A stretch of 64,000 nucleotides of DNA from Bodo saltans (lineage: Eukaryota > Euglenozoa > Kinetoplastea > Eubodonida > Bodonidae). The notes under the pieces were generated by a model, which was not told where the DNA came from, ran no database searches, and worked only from the letters and a program-made list of their open reading frames with translations. Positions 38,901 to 47,688 of the stretch are shown one piece after another. The stretch covers positions 62,149-126,148 of the forward strand of contig CYKH01000420.1 of assembly GCA_001460835.1 (NCBI GenBank), written 5' to 3'. Position 1 is the first letter of the stretch. Each line of letters opens with the position of its first letter. Position numbers and translations under genes: made by a program.

Positions 38901-39407
38901 CGCGTCATTCAAGCAGTGGATATCAAACCTATCATGGCGCCGCTAGTGCACATCATGGGATTTATGTTTGCATCCGCAAGCCTGGTTGCCGACTTACCCA
39001 CTCTATTACCAGAAGGTGTTTTGTCGAAGCCTGGATCTCCAGTGCAAGCTATTTCACCCACGATGCCGGAAGACACTACTCCTGCACCACTACAACTTCG
39101 CTCCCACGCCACTGGGGAAGCAAGGGAGGTCATGATGATCGTCTCCAACGTCCCGACCACCTCCTCGAGGTACACACCGCGTGGCCCAATTGCCCACCTT
39201 ATCGATGCGCAATACGTGACCTCTCAAACCACGATTTTGAGGAAGGCGAGTGAAGCCGCCATCAAGAGAAGGGGGCTGGTGTCGTCGGCGACAGCAAATG
39301 GTGCAGGGGGTGCAAGTACGAGCGGCGGCGCCATGACTCCTGGGCATCGTCAGAAGCATCCAGACATGATGTTGGAGGGTACTCGGAGCGTGAAGAGTGC
39401 CCGTTGA
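35904..39407 (+). CDS. Large coiled-coil protein, unknown function
   Basis: The product is 1,167 residues. An N-terminal helical region (residues 1-150) is followed by coiled coil at about 170-300 and 350-515 (KQYEEEISRLREKMKHLEAEV, shortened here). A long disordered stretch at about 515-770 contains PPGTPPLSPQPGG and repeated Ser/Pro/Gln. A second probably folded region at about 820-1,130 has FVLLTTEDASIRLINEPNFY, SPVVLLDIICISQFLRTFW and KYMRVIQAVDIKPIMAPLV. No named domain is recognised. Size, coiled coils and kinetoplastid context suggest a cytoskeletal or flagellar component. The ATG at 35,904 lies in an A/T-rich leader; no upstream in-frame ATG competes. Confidence 0.85.
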   Translation: MEAWVRARLDDARFKMIAALEDNVEKGGVEGPERVFALAALRLCRTTWAELTETLPTVAHADPLICPQQQFDNMVKMNMALRSQLKEANRVARSVYRIVLGPISSSARTQETVFSALEQGVRFLRREMFVLQHEQQDDETELEELSFSIRDFLQLADFKMSHAAKRIFEVETNAAGADGSGIDWEFRVQELTRDLQAQLARVTRQSETEKSQANEMARGLRGELISLRQEHGDALLGMQQECDKRIKEFKEAFQSDIRDLSDELARRLQDLQIAFVYKIGEQREIDAEGKSISIRSLQQCLTVERAKIEAKALEIAGDPNASLERQADRYAGDTAVFDDPEDVHQNWDGETHETLVRLLKGKRAELDMIQRSNNVQNRLKNMEWETNLREVMKQYEEEISRLREKMKHLEAEVEHAAKLVTVRMQETAEARTEAQRMQRQLQEDMHRQKLKYDSELSAVNQELVQVTQQFAKAAQNAVNQEKQIADMNSYKNELTDEVDEAHETIRDLKAKMLQMRARPPSNEIGVQTTGRQKSEDVDGNGKRIGAVIQQAMRGKGRIFSAGSSVASDLSGDEKPNETIDGGLAAPQGPTVAHSRRESLANQYTLQNHRSGVKKMRQFFGHNETPPGTPPLSPQPGGIIPAPLTMARAKRRINAVLDQYGNVVEELVEEGDDEGAPLEEEQSVAPAPSPQRRKSKFSAWYETKHKQKSDGAVKVSGLSSNSQVASPSTSHPQSPALNAMGMAPEWLAEGSPQSSDQFLKNDADNNRNLHREWISEKLDPEYLSKLFTADPVDARTIADDYMGPPEATGTEGPNVGGSGFVLLTTEDASIRLINEPNFYRLVCKLAVAVEYASAAPSQHTQSMNIKRIRAMLPNSAQLLNTSRVSPVVLLDIICISQFLRTFWLPRIERIRAHTHAADGQWHSKDAYNNLILVLQKLRDLGSPGSIVDVPIEDIQEYVTHSAANVSRSSARSPRPPPASRLGGARSGGATSPVTPAAKYMRVIQAVDIKPIMAPLVHIMGFMFASASLVADLPTLLPEGVLSKPGSPVQAISPTMPEDTTPAPLQLRSHATGEAREVMMIVSNVPTTSSRYTPRGPIAHLIDAQYVTSQTTILRKASEAAIKRRGLVSSATANGAGGASTSGGAMTPGHRQKHPDMMLEGTRSVKSAR

Positions 39408-39551
39408 TAGTTTTGTGTGTATGTACAATCTCAACGAACTGAACAATCGTGGCGCTGATTTTTTGTCAAAAGTCTGCTTTCTCGAATAATTTATTTTCTC
39501 TACTTTATCGTTGGTTGCAGTCACTTTAAAGAACGTCAGGACGACCCACAT

Positions 39552-41666
39552 ATGGCATCAAAGCCAGTCGCTAACGTTGCAACTATCGAGGGAGTTCTGG
39601 GAGCTCCTCGACCTCTGGGCTCAAGCCATCGCTTTACGACCAACGCTGACATGGAGATCATTCACGTTCCCACCCAACCAAGCATAATGAGCCCTGCCCG
39701 CAGCACAGATTCCTTCAGCCCAATGCCCAGCATGGACAGTATGTCTCCTATGTACGGGAGCAGCAGTGATATGACCCATGGAGGCGCCGTTCTTGTGGCG
39801 ATGGACAGCATCGATGGCTCCATGGACGATATGTCATCCGTTGGTGGGAACGGCAGCCCTTCCAATGGAGGAGGGCGAAGCAACAACAATGGTGGGGCAA
39901 TTCGTAACGACAGCTTTGGGCAGTTTCAACAGTACCTGAGCACCATCGCCCACAACGCCACCCTCTTCCTTGAAACACCAGAACTTGGAGAGGGTGCCGA
40001 GGTGATTCAGCGTCCCTCAGGGGCCACTTCGTTCGCGGACTTCAGCGACTGCTTCCGTTTGTACATTGCGTCAAACACCATGACGTTCCCATACGTGGTC
40101 CTCCTCGGTGGTGTCCTCGGCACAGTGATGACTATCATTCCAATGGCGATGCTCATGCAGCTAGCCGTGATCATTCAAGTACGTGCCAAGAAAGTCATTC
40201 TGCACGATGTGTACTGCGACCACTCCAAACATGTGGAAGTCAAGTCGTACATGGACATTGTCAACTCACTGTGGTCGTATCGATCGAGGACGCACGGGTC
40301 TTTCACAGATGAGTGGGAAGTGCGCTCCAAAATTCCGTTGTTCGTTCGATGTGTGGTCACGGCATCACAATTCGGCTCGTGCTGCACGTTTGCAATTTTA
40401 ATCGCGAACAACATTCAGGCCCTCTTTGGACTGAGCACGCACAATGCTATCGCTGGTGCGTGCACCATTCTTGCAGCGCTTCAGTCTCTGTACCGTGGCG
40501 ATACTGTCAAGAAGACCTTTGCGATTGTCAACAACGTTTGCCTCATGGCTGGCGTCGCAGTGACAGCGATTATTATCTTGAGTTATGCGGCAGGTGTGCC
40601 AGGAGACTCTCCCGATGAAGATCGCAGTGTGTCTCTCTTCCCTGTGTCCCTCTCCAACTTGGTGCTACTGTTTCCTGTCATCAGCGGCCGTATCTCACCT
40701 GCCCTATTCGCAATGGACGTCGAAGCGTCACTCGCCGCTCGTGTCATTTCGCGAACACGCAAACGTACACTGAAGCGCAGGCGACTTCGCCTTAAGAAGC
40801 GACCTGTCGTGGACACCAGCGTTGATGATGACCTTCCGCAAGACCATCACGCCACACTGGAACGAACAACATTCATTTTGGATCGATTCGAACGCTTTAG
40901 TGTACGTGCCAGCATCGTCAGCTTGTGCCTCCTTGTTGGGTTCGGCCAGTTTGTGTACAATTACTTCGGTGCTTCGACTCATGCAGTTGTTGCTCTCTCC
41001 CTTCCAAACGGCACTAAGAAATCATTCCTGCTTGGCATTCTTTTCATCGGCTTGTGTGCCACTGGTGCCATTAACGTCGCCGCAATCGGCAATGTGTTGG
41101 ACGGCCTGCATTTTGCCGATAAAGTTCAAGCGTACGCCTATCGTCGTACGTCCAACAACAAGCAACAGCAGAATTCGGAAGGTGCGACTGTCACAGTCGT
41201 CGCAGCAAACCATGCGCAGCAACCTGAAACAACAACAACATCGATGAACGAGCTTGACCTGCGCATTCCCCCTACACCAGCATCTTTTGTCTTGTGTGAA
41301 TATTTGGGGCTTCGTGCAGCGCTGTTCTTGATGGTGTTTGCAGTGCTGTTGGCTGTGCCGTTCTTCGACTTGATAGCTGGCCTGGTTGGTTCTATTGGGT
41401 TTTCAACATTTTCACTGATGGTTCCCGCGCTCCTCGAAGTTCAAGCAGCCAAGCGCAAGTTGGAAGCAGTCAATCAACTCGACTCTCAGCGCGACGATCC
41501 ATCCGGCCAGCAACCTTCGCTGCAACTCAAACGCGTTTCACTATTGGATGGCTTCTTGTCACTTGATGGGCAGTATCGTGGCATTGTCTGCACCATGGCG
41601 ACCACTGGCTTCGTGATGCTCGTGACGGGCTCAACTATGGCTATCAACTCTGCACTTTATCGCTAA
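39552..41666 (+). CDS. Amino acid/auxin permease (AAAP, SLC36/38-like) family transporter
   Basis: The product is 704 residues. About 150 N-terminal residues are Ser/Met/Gly/Asn-rich and cytosolic-looking, followed by roughly ten hydrophobic segments. Family features are the first span with FPYVVLLGGVLGTVMTIIPMA, VTASQFGSCCTFAILIANNI in the third-span region, LFPVSLSNLVLLFPVISG, and the late pair PFFDLIAGLVGSIGFSTFSLMVPALLE (split here for length: PFFDLIAGLVGSIG and FSTFSLMVPALLE), which matches the vPFFgdllgLvGSlgf pattern. A basic loop (RTRKRTLKRRRLRLKKR) at about residues 395-412 and another Gln/Asn-rich loop at about 535-560 are larger than usual. The family moves neutral or cationic amino acids, often with protons. 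Substrate and membrane cannot be read. Confidence 0.82.
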   Translation: MASKPVANVATIEGVLGAPRPLGSSHRFTTNADMEIIHVPTQPSIMSPARSTDSFSPMPSMDSMSPMYGSSSDMTHGGAVLVAMDSIDGSMDDMSSVGGNGSPSNGGGRSNNNGGAIRNDSFGQFQQYLSTIAHNATLFLETPELGEGAEVIQRPSGATSFADFSDCFRLYIASNTMTFPYVVLLGGVLGTVMTIIPMAMLMQLAVIIQVRAKKVILHDVYCDHSKHVEVKSYMDIVNSLWSYRSRTHGSFTDEWEVRSKIPLFVRCVVTASQFGSCCTFAILIANNIQALFGLSTHNAIAGACTILAALQSLYRGDTVKKTFAIVNNVCLMAGVAVTAIIILSYAAGVPGDSPDEDRSVSLFPVSLSNLVLLFPVISGRISPALFAMDVEASLAARVISRTRKRTLKRRRLRLKKRPVVDTSVDDDLPQDHHATLERTTFILDRFERFSVRASIVSLCLLVGFGQFVYNYFGASTHAVVALSLPNGTKKSFLLGILFIGLCATGAINVAAIGNVLDGLHFADKVQAYAYRRTSNNKQQQNSEGATVTVVAANHAQQPETTTTSMNELDLRIPPTPASFVLCEYLGLRAALFLMVFAVLLAVPFFDLIAGLVGSIGFSTFSLMVPALLEVQAAKRKLEAVNQLDSQRDDPSGQQPSLQLKRVSLLDGFLSLDGQYRGIVCTMATTGFVMLVTGSTMAINSALYR

Positions 41667-42252
41667 CAAAAACGTCACTGTTGATTGCATCATCAAGCCA
41701 CAGGGACAGTTGCGCAAAAAGCAGAGTGATGCACAAGCGAGGAAATATTGCAATTGAAAGAGTGCGCAAACAGAACTTCATACATTATGATAAGCAACTT
41801 GATGAATGTGTAAGTTGCTTGCCGGGAATTGTGTTATGTGCTTTTGCCCCCCTGTCATCCAAAAAAAATCTGTATTCCCCTCCCACCATTCCGATAAAAG
41901 CCCAACTCTCGCCTCTCTCTCACACTCTTGTTATCTTATGACATGCGTAAATTCACTTGTGAAACCACGACCCGAATTCAAAAAAAAAATCTTAACAATT
42001 CGGTGTTGCAGGGCAACAAAAAAAAAAAAAGGCGCACACAACAACACCGAGCAACCCTCGTACCGACACGAGAATAAATCGAGAATGGAGTCAGCAGCAA
42101 GCAGCATCGCTAATGCAAGGACCGCCCTTTCTCTTCTGATGGCAAGATTGCGGCGTTATTGTTACGACCTCAAGCGAATTGCAGTCTTTGACGTTAACAT
42201 CTCTCCCTTGAATTGTGATCCGAATTGTATTTCCAGAAGAAAGAATAAATTT
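41667..42252 (+). other. Intergenic region, 586 bases, upstream of the HSP60 paralogue
   Basis: It contains a CT-rich tract at 41,898-41,932 and an A-run near 42,010-42,030. A frame is open in phase with HSP60 from 41,806, but its residues show no chaperonin or presequence similarity and it runs through the tracts. I take it as UTR and spacer. Confidence 0.6.
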
Positions 42253-43902
42253 ATGTTCCGTCGCTGCTCAAAGCGCCTCCTCGCGGCTTCCTCGATTGAA
42301 GCCGCCACCAGGGGGAAAACAATCCAATTCGGTGGAGATGCGAGAGAGCTCATGTTGAACGGTATTGAACGCATCGCCAAGGCCGTTGGCGTCACCCTAG
42401 GACCCAAGGGGCGTAATGTTATCATCCGCCAGCCAAGTGGTGAGCCTAAGATCACCAAGGATGGTGTGACGGTTGCACGATCCATTGAATTTGAAAATCA
42501 ATTCGAAGATGTTGGCGCTAAGCTTATTCGTCAGGTCGCCGGAAAGACCAACGATGTGGCTGGTGATGGCACCACCACAGCCACCATCCTTGCATGGAGC
42601 ATGTTCGCTGAGGGTTACAAGAGCGTCGCAACGGGCGCCAACCCTATGGACTTGAAGCGTGGCATCGACGTTGCAGTGGAAGAGATTCTCAAGAGTCTCC
42701 AGCAGCAACGGCGCCCCGTGGAGAATCTCGCGATGCTGACCAACGTGGCCACCATCAGTGCTAACGGAGATCGTCCTTTGGGCGTTTTGATTGCTAGTGC
42801 TGTGGAGTCTGTCGGCTCCAGTGGTTATATTCATGTCGTGGATGGCAGCGCTGGTAAGACCGCTTGGACGAAGTATGATGGTTGGAGCACTGAACATGGT
42901 TTTGTTCGTAGTGCACTTGTCACCGACGCACAAGAGTTGAACGCCAACCTGCTGGACTGCGTCGTATTCGTGACTGAAGATGCATTTACCGAGATTGAAG
43001 ACGCCATCACGCTCCTGGAGGCTGCTAAGGCTCAAGGCAAGCCTCTCATCATCGTGGCTCCTCAGGTGTCGGAGAACGTGCTGCAGCTTCTTATTGCCAA
43101 CCACACGCAGAGCGTTGTGCGCAGCGGAGTCCTTTCGTATGAATCCGTGTCGTTTGGTGGCGACGTGCAGGACATTGCCGCAGTGTGCGGATGCAGTGTG
43201 GAAAAGGTTGAGTCCATTTCTCGCGTGAATGACCCTAGTTGCCTTCTTGGAGCTGCCACGAAGTTCTCTCAAACGATGGACAGCACTGTCATCAGCGGCG
43301 CGGCTGACGTGTCGGCATACGTCCGCCATCTCCAAGGCAAACTGGAGCGCACAATGTCAGAAGAAACGAAAGAGGTATTTCAGGAGCGTATCTCCAAGCT
43401 GCACCGCACGTTTGCCGTGATTCGTGTTGGTGGGCGCACTGCTGTTGAGATCAGCGAGTCCAAGGATCGTGTGATTGATGCACTGAACGCTGCACGCAAC
43501 GCGCTTGCCGATGGTATCGTTGCTGGTGGTGGTGCTGCCTTACTGCATGCCACCAAGCGCCTGGATACCATCCTTGCCGAGGACGAGGATATGCCGCAAG
43601 ACCGCCGCACCGGCATTCTTATTGTGCGCAATGCTGCACGCTTGCCCATGAAGTTGATTGCAAACAACGCCGGCGTGGAAGGTCCAGTGGTGGTGGAGAA
43701 CGTTGCCGAGGCGGAATCCACAGCGTTAGGATATGATGCGCAAAACGATGCGTACGTTGATATGTTTGAGGCTGGCATTATCGACCCGGTGAAGGTGGTC
43801 ACGTCATGCGTGATGGATGCTGCCTCGGTGGCGGGGCTCATGATCACCACGGAGGCTAGCGTTTGTGACCACACGGACGTAGTACTCCTCCCAAGGGACT
43901 GA
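42253..43902 (+). CDS. Mitochondrial chaperonin HSP60, divergent paralogue
   Basis: The product is 549 residues from ATG 42,253, giving a short basic presequence ([17 protein letters not shown]). Group I chaperonin features are [33 protein letters not shown], the ATP motif [11 protein letters not shown] with the Asp87 equivalent, [17 protein letters not shown], and [14 protein letters not shown] with the Asp398 equivalent in RVIDAL. Differences from canonical HSP60: the residue matching GroEL Asp52 (Glu in human HSP60) is Arg59. The helical-domain segment normally reading EGxxFDRGYxSPYF is [15 protein letters not shown]. The C-terminus ends TDVVLLPRD with no Gly-Met repeats. It folds as, or assembles with, a mitochondrial chaperonin. 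Trypanosomatids carry more than one HSP60 gene, and this looks like a diverged copy, possibly with altered ATPase activity. Confidence 0.93.
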   Translation: MFRRCSKRLLAASSIEAATRGKTIQFGGDARELMLNGIERIAKAVGVTLGPKGRNVIIRQPSGEPKITKDGVTVARSIEFENQFEDVGAKLIRQVAGKTNDVAGDGTTTATILAWSMFAEGYKSVATGANPMDLKRGIDVAVEEILKSLQQQRRPVENLAMLTNVATISANGDRPLGVLIASAVESVGSSGYIHVVDGSAGKTAWTKYDGWSTEHGFVRSALVTDAQELNANLLDCVVFVTEDAFTEIEDAITLLEAAKAQGKPLIIVAPQVSENVLQLLIANHTQSVVRSGVLSYESVSFGGDVQDIAAVCGCSVEKVESISRVNDPSCLLGAATKFSQTMDSTVISGAADVSAYVRHLQGKLERTMSEETKEVFQERISKLHRTFAVIRVGGRTAVEISESKDRVIDALNAARNALADGIVAGGGAALLHATKRLDTILAEDEDMPQDRRTGILIVRNAARLPMKLIANNAGVEGPVVVENVAEAESTALGYDAQNDAYVDMFEAGIIDPVKVVTSCVMDAASVAGLMITTEASVCDHTDVVLLPRD

Positions 43903-43954
43903 AGCCAAAGCGAATCAAAGAGCATATTGTTGATGTGTGTTGTTAACCTATTTG

Positions 43955-43979
43955 GGGTGTGTTGTGTTGTGTTGTGTGT
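43955..43979 (+). repeat. GTGTT microsatellite in 3' UTR
   Basis: About four GTGTT-like units lie between the HSP60 stop and the next gene. It is a short simple repeat with no evident role. Confidence 0.6.
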
Positions 43980-44112
43980 GATCATCACAAATTTGGTGGC
44001 ATTGATGTTGCTGATATGACGGATACTCCTCTATGATGTGACTCCTTCACTTTTTCTCCTGCTTGATGCTTTCGTTTTTGTGGCGAAAAAGTTCTTCAGC
44101 GGATAATAGCAA

Positions 44113-44730
44113 ATGTTGAGACTCTCAAGAATTTTTCGTGAGATGGCGCCCGAACTGCAGCTCGAATACATGCCGCTGATCTTCACTCGCACAATCCTTG
44201 GGCCGAACGGTGGATTTGCTGCCGAGGAGCGCCTCATCAAGCGCGAAGTGGCACAGAAGTACATTGAAGAGGGTTCTGCAGCGTTGCCGACCGCTGCGAA
44301 CCGTACCGGTGTGTGGTGCTTCAACCCTAGCACCAATCAATATGATAAATTTGTGGAGAGGAACGAAGAGTTTCTCGACTTCGCCGCCCGTAAAAGGCAG
44401 TGGCTTGATGTGTACTGGCGCGTCAACACCGGATACCTACTTTACGGACGAAGGTCGTGGGGTGCCGGGTACAAATTAAACGTACCACTGCGCAAGAAGG
44501 ACGTAGCACAGAAACTGTGGGAGCAGTACAAAGTCCGAATCGATCCTCGATTGATTGAACTCCGTGAGAAGGATAGGATGACCGGAATTGAAGATGTGGG
44601 CCACAATTGGTGTTGGCTGTATCTCCCCGGGGCGGAGGAGTTAGGAATTGACCGCGAGGTGTATGACAACAAGCGAGTCAAGGTGCGTATGCATGTGCGC
44701 AAGATGAACAACAATCAAGCGCTTTACTAG
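44113..44730 (+). CDS. Basic protein, 205 residues, probably mitochondrial
   Basis: The family is not named with confidence. The N-terminus MLRLSRIFREM resembles a short presequence. The body is basic and aromatic, with IFTRTILGPNGGFAAEERLIK, WRVNTGYLLYGRRSWGAGYK, and DVGHNWCWLYLPGAEELGID. The composition (Arg/Lys/Trp/Tyr-rich, no membrane segment) fits a kinetoplastid-specific mitoribosomal or respiratory-complex protein. That is inference from composition and from neighbours that are also mitochondrial. The ATG follows an A-rich leader; the upstream tract TTTTTCTCCTGCTTG is a plausible splice signal. Confidence 0.78.
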   Translation: MLRLSRIFREMAPELQLEYMPLIFTRTILGPNGGFAAEERLIKREVAQKYIEEGSAALPTAANRTGVWCFNPSTNQYDKFVERNEEFLDFAARKRQWLDVYWRVNTGYLLYGRRSWGAGYKLNVPLRKKDVAQKLWEQYKVRIDPRLIELREKDRMTGIEDVGHNWCWLYLPGAEELGIDREVYDNKRVKVRMHVRKMNNNQALY

Positions 44731-44879
44731 GCGCAAGAATTGATTTCTTGTCATCACACACTCACACATACAACGAAGTAAGTGGCTGTGAAGCCGTTTG
44801 TTCTCGAATTATCTTGCAACCTCAATTTTATTTATTATTTTTTGGCGACAAAGGAAGAAGCAAGAAATTTTATTTTGTG

Positions 44880-45974
44880 ATGTTTCGTCGAACTTGGAAC
44901 ATCGTTGCCACAGGTAGCGCTCGTCGCAACTTCGCGACAACGATTGTCCTTAGAATCGCGCCCAACCCAGACCGTATGAGTCCCGAGACAGTTCGCAAAG
45001 TGAAGGACGAGGACAAGGCTGATATTGAACGTGAAAGAAAACTTCGCGAACAATTTGCCAGTAAAATACAAGGTGCCTTTGGTGGTGGTGGCGGTGGCAG
45101 CAGCCAACAGGGCAGCAGTGCCAACAGCAGTAACGCAGGACAAGGGCAACAAGTGCCAAATTTCTTCCCAGCTTCACTTCCTGGATCTATGCAATTCAAG
45201 GTGGCTAGGGTTTTGTTCTTTGGTTTCGTGATTTATGTCATCATTATGTTGAGCAACCTCCGCAACCCGAACTCTCCTCTTATGCAGATGCAAGGCCAGC
45301 CCTGGTGGCAAGCTCCTACTGATGCACTCGTGCTGCATTCTTTGATTCGCAGCCTTGTGTCGTTCCGTGAGCAGCGAACTGTCAAAGGTGAGTATGAAGC
45401 TGCCGTGAAACAGAACCCTAACCTCACACTCGCTCAGTTCCTATCTCGAAGCTATCCTGCGCTTCTCTCCGGGTACCGCACGTCTCAGCAGGAAATCACC
45501 GCTGCTCTTATGGCAGTGCATACCGTGACGCGTGATCTTTCATTTTTAGATACCGTCAACAAGGCGACGCAAACCCACCCCCGAGACCCGAAAGCTGCCG
45601 TCGACAAGATGATGGAATCTTTGAAGACTGAGTTCCCTCAAATCTTTGCACCACTGGTGCCAAACCCACAATGGCAACAACCCCAGCAGTATCAACAGCA
45701 GCAACCACTGCCGGTGGTGACATTCCCACCACAATCGTATGGAGGCGGCGTTCCACCACAGCAACCGTCTTCGTTCGGCTACCCGCCACCACATCAGCCG
45801 CAACAATTCTATCAACCACCTCCAGTGGACCAACTGCAGCATCTTAGCGCCCCGCTAAATGTGGTACCTCAGCCAGTTTTGCAGCCCCCTTCTGCTCAGG
45901 GCACACCGTCGGCAACGACCCCACAGACATTCGTTTACAATATGACTGAGAGTGCGACTTCGACAACAAAGTGA
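44880..45974 (+). CDS. Single-pass membrane protein with Gln/Pro-rich tail, probably mitochondrial
   Basis: The product is 364 residues from ATG 44,880; the open frame upstream runs through a T-rich acceptor tract. The start MFRRTWNIVATGSARRNFATT resembles a mitochondrial presequence with an RNFA-type cleavage site. A Gly run and Gln/Ser linker lie at about residues 65-90, and one membrane segment at about 107-125 (VARVLFFGFVIYVIIMLSN). A helical domain at 135-265 contains QPWWQAPTDALVLHSLIRSL and PNLTLAQFLSRSYPALLSG. The last 95 residues are Gln/Pro-rich (QWQQPQQYQQQQPLP) and disordered. No family is recognised. The inner-membrane location is inferred. Confidence 0.82.
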   Translation: MFRRTWNIVATGSARRNFATTIVLRIAPNPDRMSPETVRKVKDEDKADIERERKLREQFASKIQGAFGGGGGGSSQQGSSANSSNAGQGQQVPNFFPASLPGSMQFKVARVLFFGFVIYVIIMLSNLRNPNSPLMQMQGQPWWQAPTDALVLHSLIRSLVSFREQRTVKGEYEAAVKQNPNLTLAQFLSRSYPALLSGYRTSQQEITAALMAVHTVTRDLSFLDTVNKATQTHPRDPKAAVDKMMESLKTEFPQIFAPLVPNPQWQQPQQYQQQQPLPVVTFPPQSYGGGVPPQQPSSFGYPPPHQPQQFYQPPPVDQLQHLSAPLNVVPQPVLQPPSAQGTPSATTPQTFVYNMTESATSTTK

Positions 45975-46219
45975 AGTCGCATGAAAATTGTGTGAAGGTG
46001 CAAATGAGATTTGCGTGTACCGCGTTGGCGGTGCGCTTTTCTCTGTTTCGTTCGTTATGCAAGAGGATACACACCACACGTTTTCGTTGTTATGGCTGTT
46101 TGCGACAAATCCCATGCGCATGCTCGTCTCTACGTTATTTGCTTTTCCCCCCTCGCGATGTTGTGACGACACTCCTAGCAAAAGTTCATACACAAAAGAC
46201 ACAAATAAAGCAAAATAGA

Positions 46220-46627
46220 ATGACTTCAAGGGGTGCTGCCAACGTCGTCAAGACCCCAGTCGTTTCATCCCCAATAAAAGGGGATACGGTAGCGGTCGAA
46301 ACAGATGCTCCGAATGAAGAGGTGGGCCTGCTGTTCCACTACCTCAACCCACGCGATCCCCAAAAGGCGCGGCGGCGATTTGGAAAGTTATACTGGGTGG
46401 CATGGAAGCGACTTGTGATGGCGTTCTTCCTCAGCGCCTTCGGTACCACATTCCTGATAGTTGGTCTGCTGTGCACGATGCACTGCACTGACTTTGACCG
46501 CGGAATCGCATTTTTCTTTATCGGCTTGTTGATGGCGCTTCCCGGCTTCTACGCTATGGCGACACTCATCTTTTACCTACAAGGGAGAAAAGGGTACTCC
46601 TACAAGATGCTTCCTGATTATGAATAA
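46220..46627 (+). CDS. TMEM230/TMEM134-family membrane protein
   Basis: The product is 135 residues from ATG 46,220. A disordered N-terminus of about 55 residues precedes two closely spaced membrane segments (VMAFFLSAFGTTFLIVGLLC and GIAFFFIGLLMALPGFYAM) and the family ending YLQGRKGYSYKMLPDYE. This matches the LPGFY...GY.GYSYddiPdfd pattern of TMEM230. In animals TMEM230 sits on secretory and recycling vesicles and the endolysosomal system. The open frame upstream of this ATG to 45,971 overlaps the previous gene's end and is probably UTR. Length is close to the family norm of about 120. Confidence 0.9.
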   Translation: MTSRGAANVVKTPVVSSPIKGDTVAVETDAPNEEVGLLFHYLNPRDPQKARRRFGKLYWVAWKRLVMAFFLSAFGTTFLIVGLLCTMHCTDFDRGIAFFFIGLLMALPGFYAMATLIFYLQGRKGYSYKMLPDYE

Positions 46628-46818
46628 TGAGAGTATTTGATAGAAACATCTTGATTCACGTACATCTTCTTTCTCGCAAGTGGAATTTCACGTATTTCGC
46701 TCTCTCGGAGTTTTTTTTGTTTTTGTTGCTATTCAAATGGATTCGGTTCCAAAAGGCAATTTCCGCATCAGCGTTTTCACAATCACACCCCCATCACCCG
46801 CAAAAAGCAGCAACAATA

Positions 46819-47463
46819 ATGTCTTTTCAGCAGCACTTTCCGCAGACCTTTCAATACTCGTCCAATTGCACCTACGACGAGATCGAAGCCATGATTGCAC
46901 CATTCCTTCCTCCTCCTCAGGTAAGCACGTATCCTGTTTCCGCTGCCATCGAACTTCTTGCACAACGGTTGCAGATCCTCCGCTCATTTGTGAAGGGTAC
47001 GGTGGAGGTGTACATTCTTGATACAACCGTCGTGGGCAGCGCACCTCGCAGATTTCTTCACCCGACTGAAGTCGTTCCCCTTGCTGTTCACATCTACGCG
47101 ACCCACTGTCAACTGATGGCCCCCACGATCTGCGTGGCACCACTTCCTCCTCGCTATTCAACCTATCATGCACAGTCGATGCCAACATTCGTCGCTTCGA
47201 ACCACATCCCTCCAGAAGTGGAGCGCAAAATCTGCAAACAGTTCCGCACGACAGGAGTATGCACTTTTGGGTCACGGTGTTTGTACCATCACACTGTCGA
47301 ATCGGCAACGCAAGCCGTTGCTGCGCAGGAAAGCGAGCGCGCCAAGTGGTCGCTGCCTCCGCTTCCGAGTGCGCCCCAAGACGCATCCTGTGTAAGCGAA
47401 GATGTGCCGCGATCCAAACGCGCCAGAGAGCCGCTCGCGGACATCTCCAACCAAAATCGATGA
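46819..47463 (+). CDS. CCCH zinc-finger protein
   Basis: The product is 214 residues from ATG 46,819. Its single zinc finger, at about residues 133-152, reads C-x8-C-x5-C-x3-H (CKQFRTTGVCTFGSRCLYHH), the type common in kinetoplastid RNA-binding regulators. The N-terminal half is probably helical and beta with IEAMIAPFLPPPQ and SAAIELLAQRLQILRS. The C-terminus is Pro/Ser-rich and basic. In these organisms, where transcription is polycistronic, ZC3H proteins often set mRNA stability or translation. The RNA target is unknown. The longer open frame beginning at 46,627 crosses a pyrimidine tract and is not used. Confidence 0.88.
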   Translation: MSFQQHFPQTFQYSSNCTYDEIEAMIAPFLPPPQVSTYPVSAAIELLAQRLQILRSFVKGTVEVYILDTTVVGSAPRRFLHPTEVVPLAVHIYATHCQLMAPTICVAPLPPRYSTYHAQSMPTFVASNHIPPEVERKICKQFRTTGVCTFGSRCLYHHTVESATQAVAAQESERAKWSLPPLPSAPQDASCVSEDVPRSKRAREPLADISNQNR

Positions 47464-47688
47464 TTCATCAGTCTTCAAGTCTTCACATTCTACTTTATTT
47501 CCTTTTGTCTTAGAGAAAATTTACGCTCACTTCACTTTTTTGACACTTTCCGAATGAACAACCCCCTACCTTGGCATTCAAAATGCAAAAGAACAAAGCT
47601 GGGCTCTATGTTCTCACACGAACATCGTCATCGTGTGATTTCACTTCTCCTTTTCCCTTCATAAGAATCCCATTCAACCGCCAAACAC

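Noticed and set aside
41806-42252. 149-residue N-terminal extension of the HSP60 paralogue
   Set aside because: Open by chance through splice-like tracts and an A-run; HSP60 with a normal short presequence starts at 42,253.
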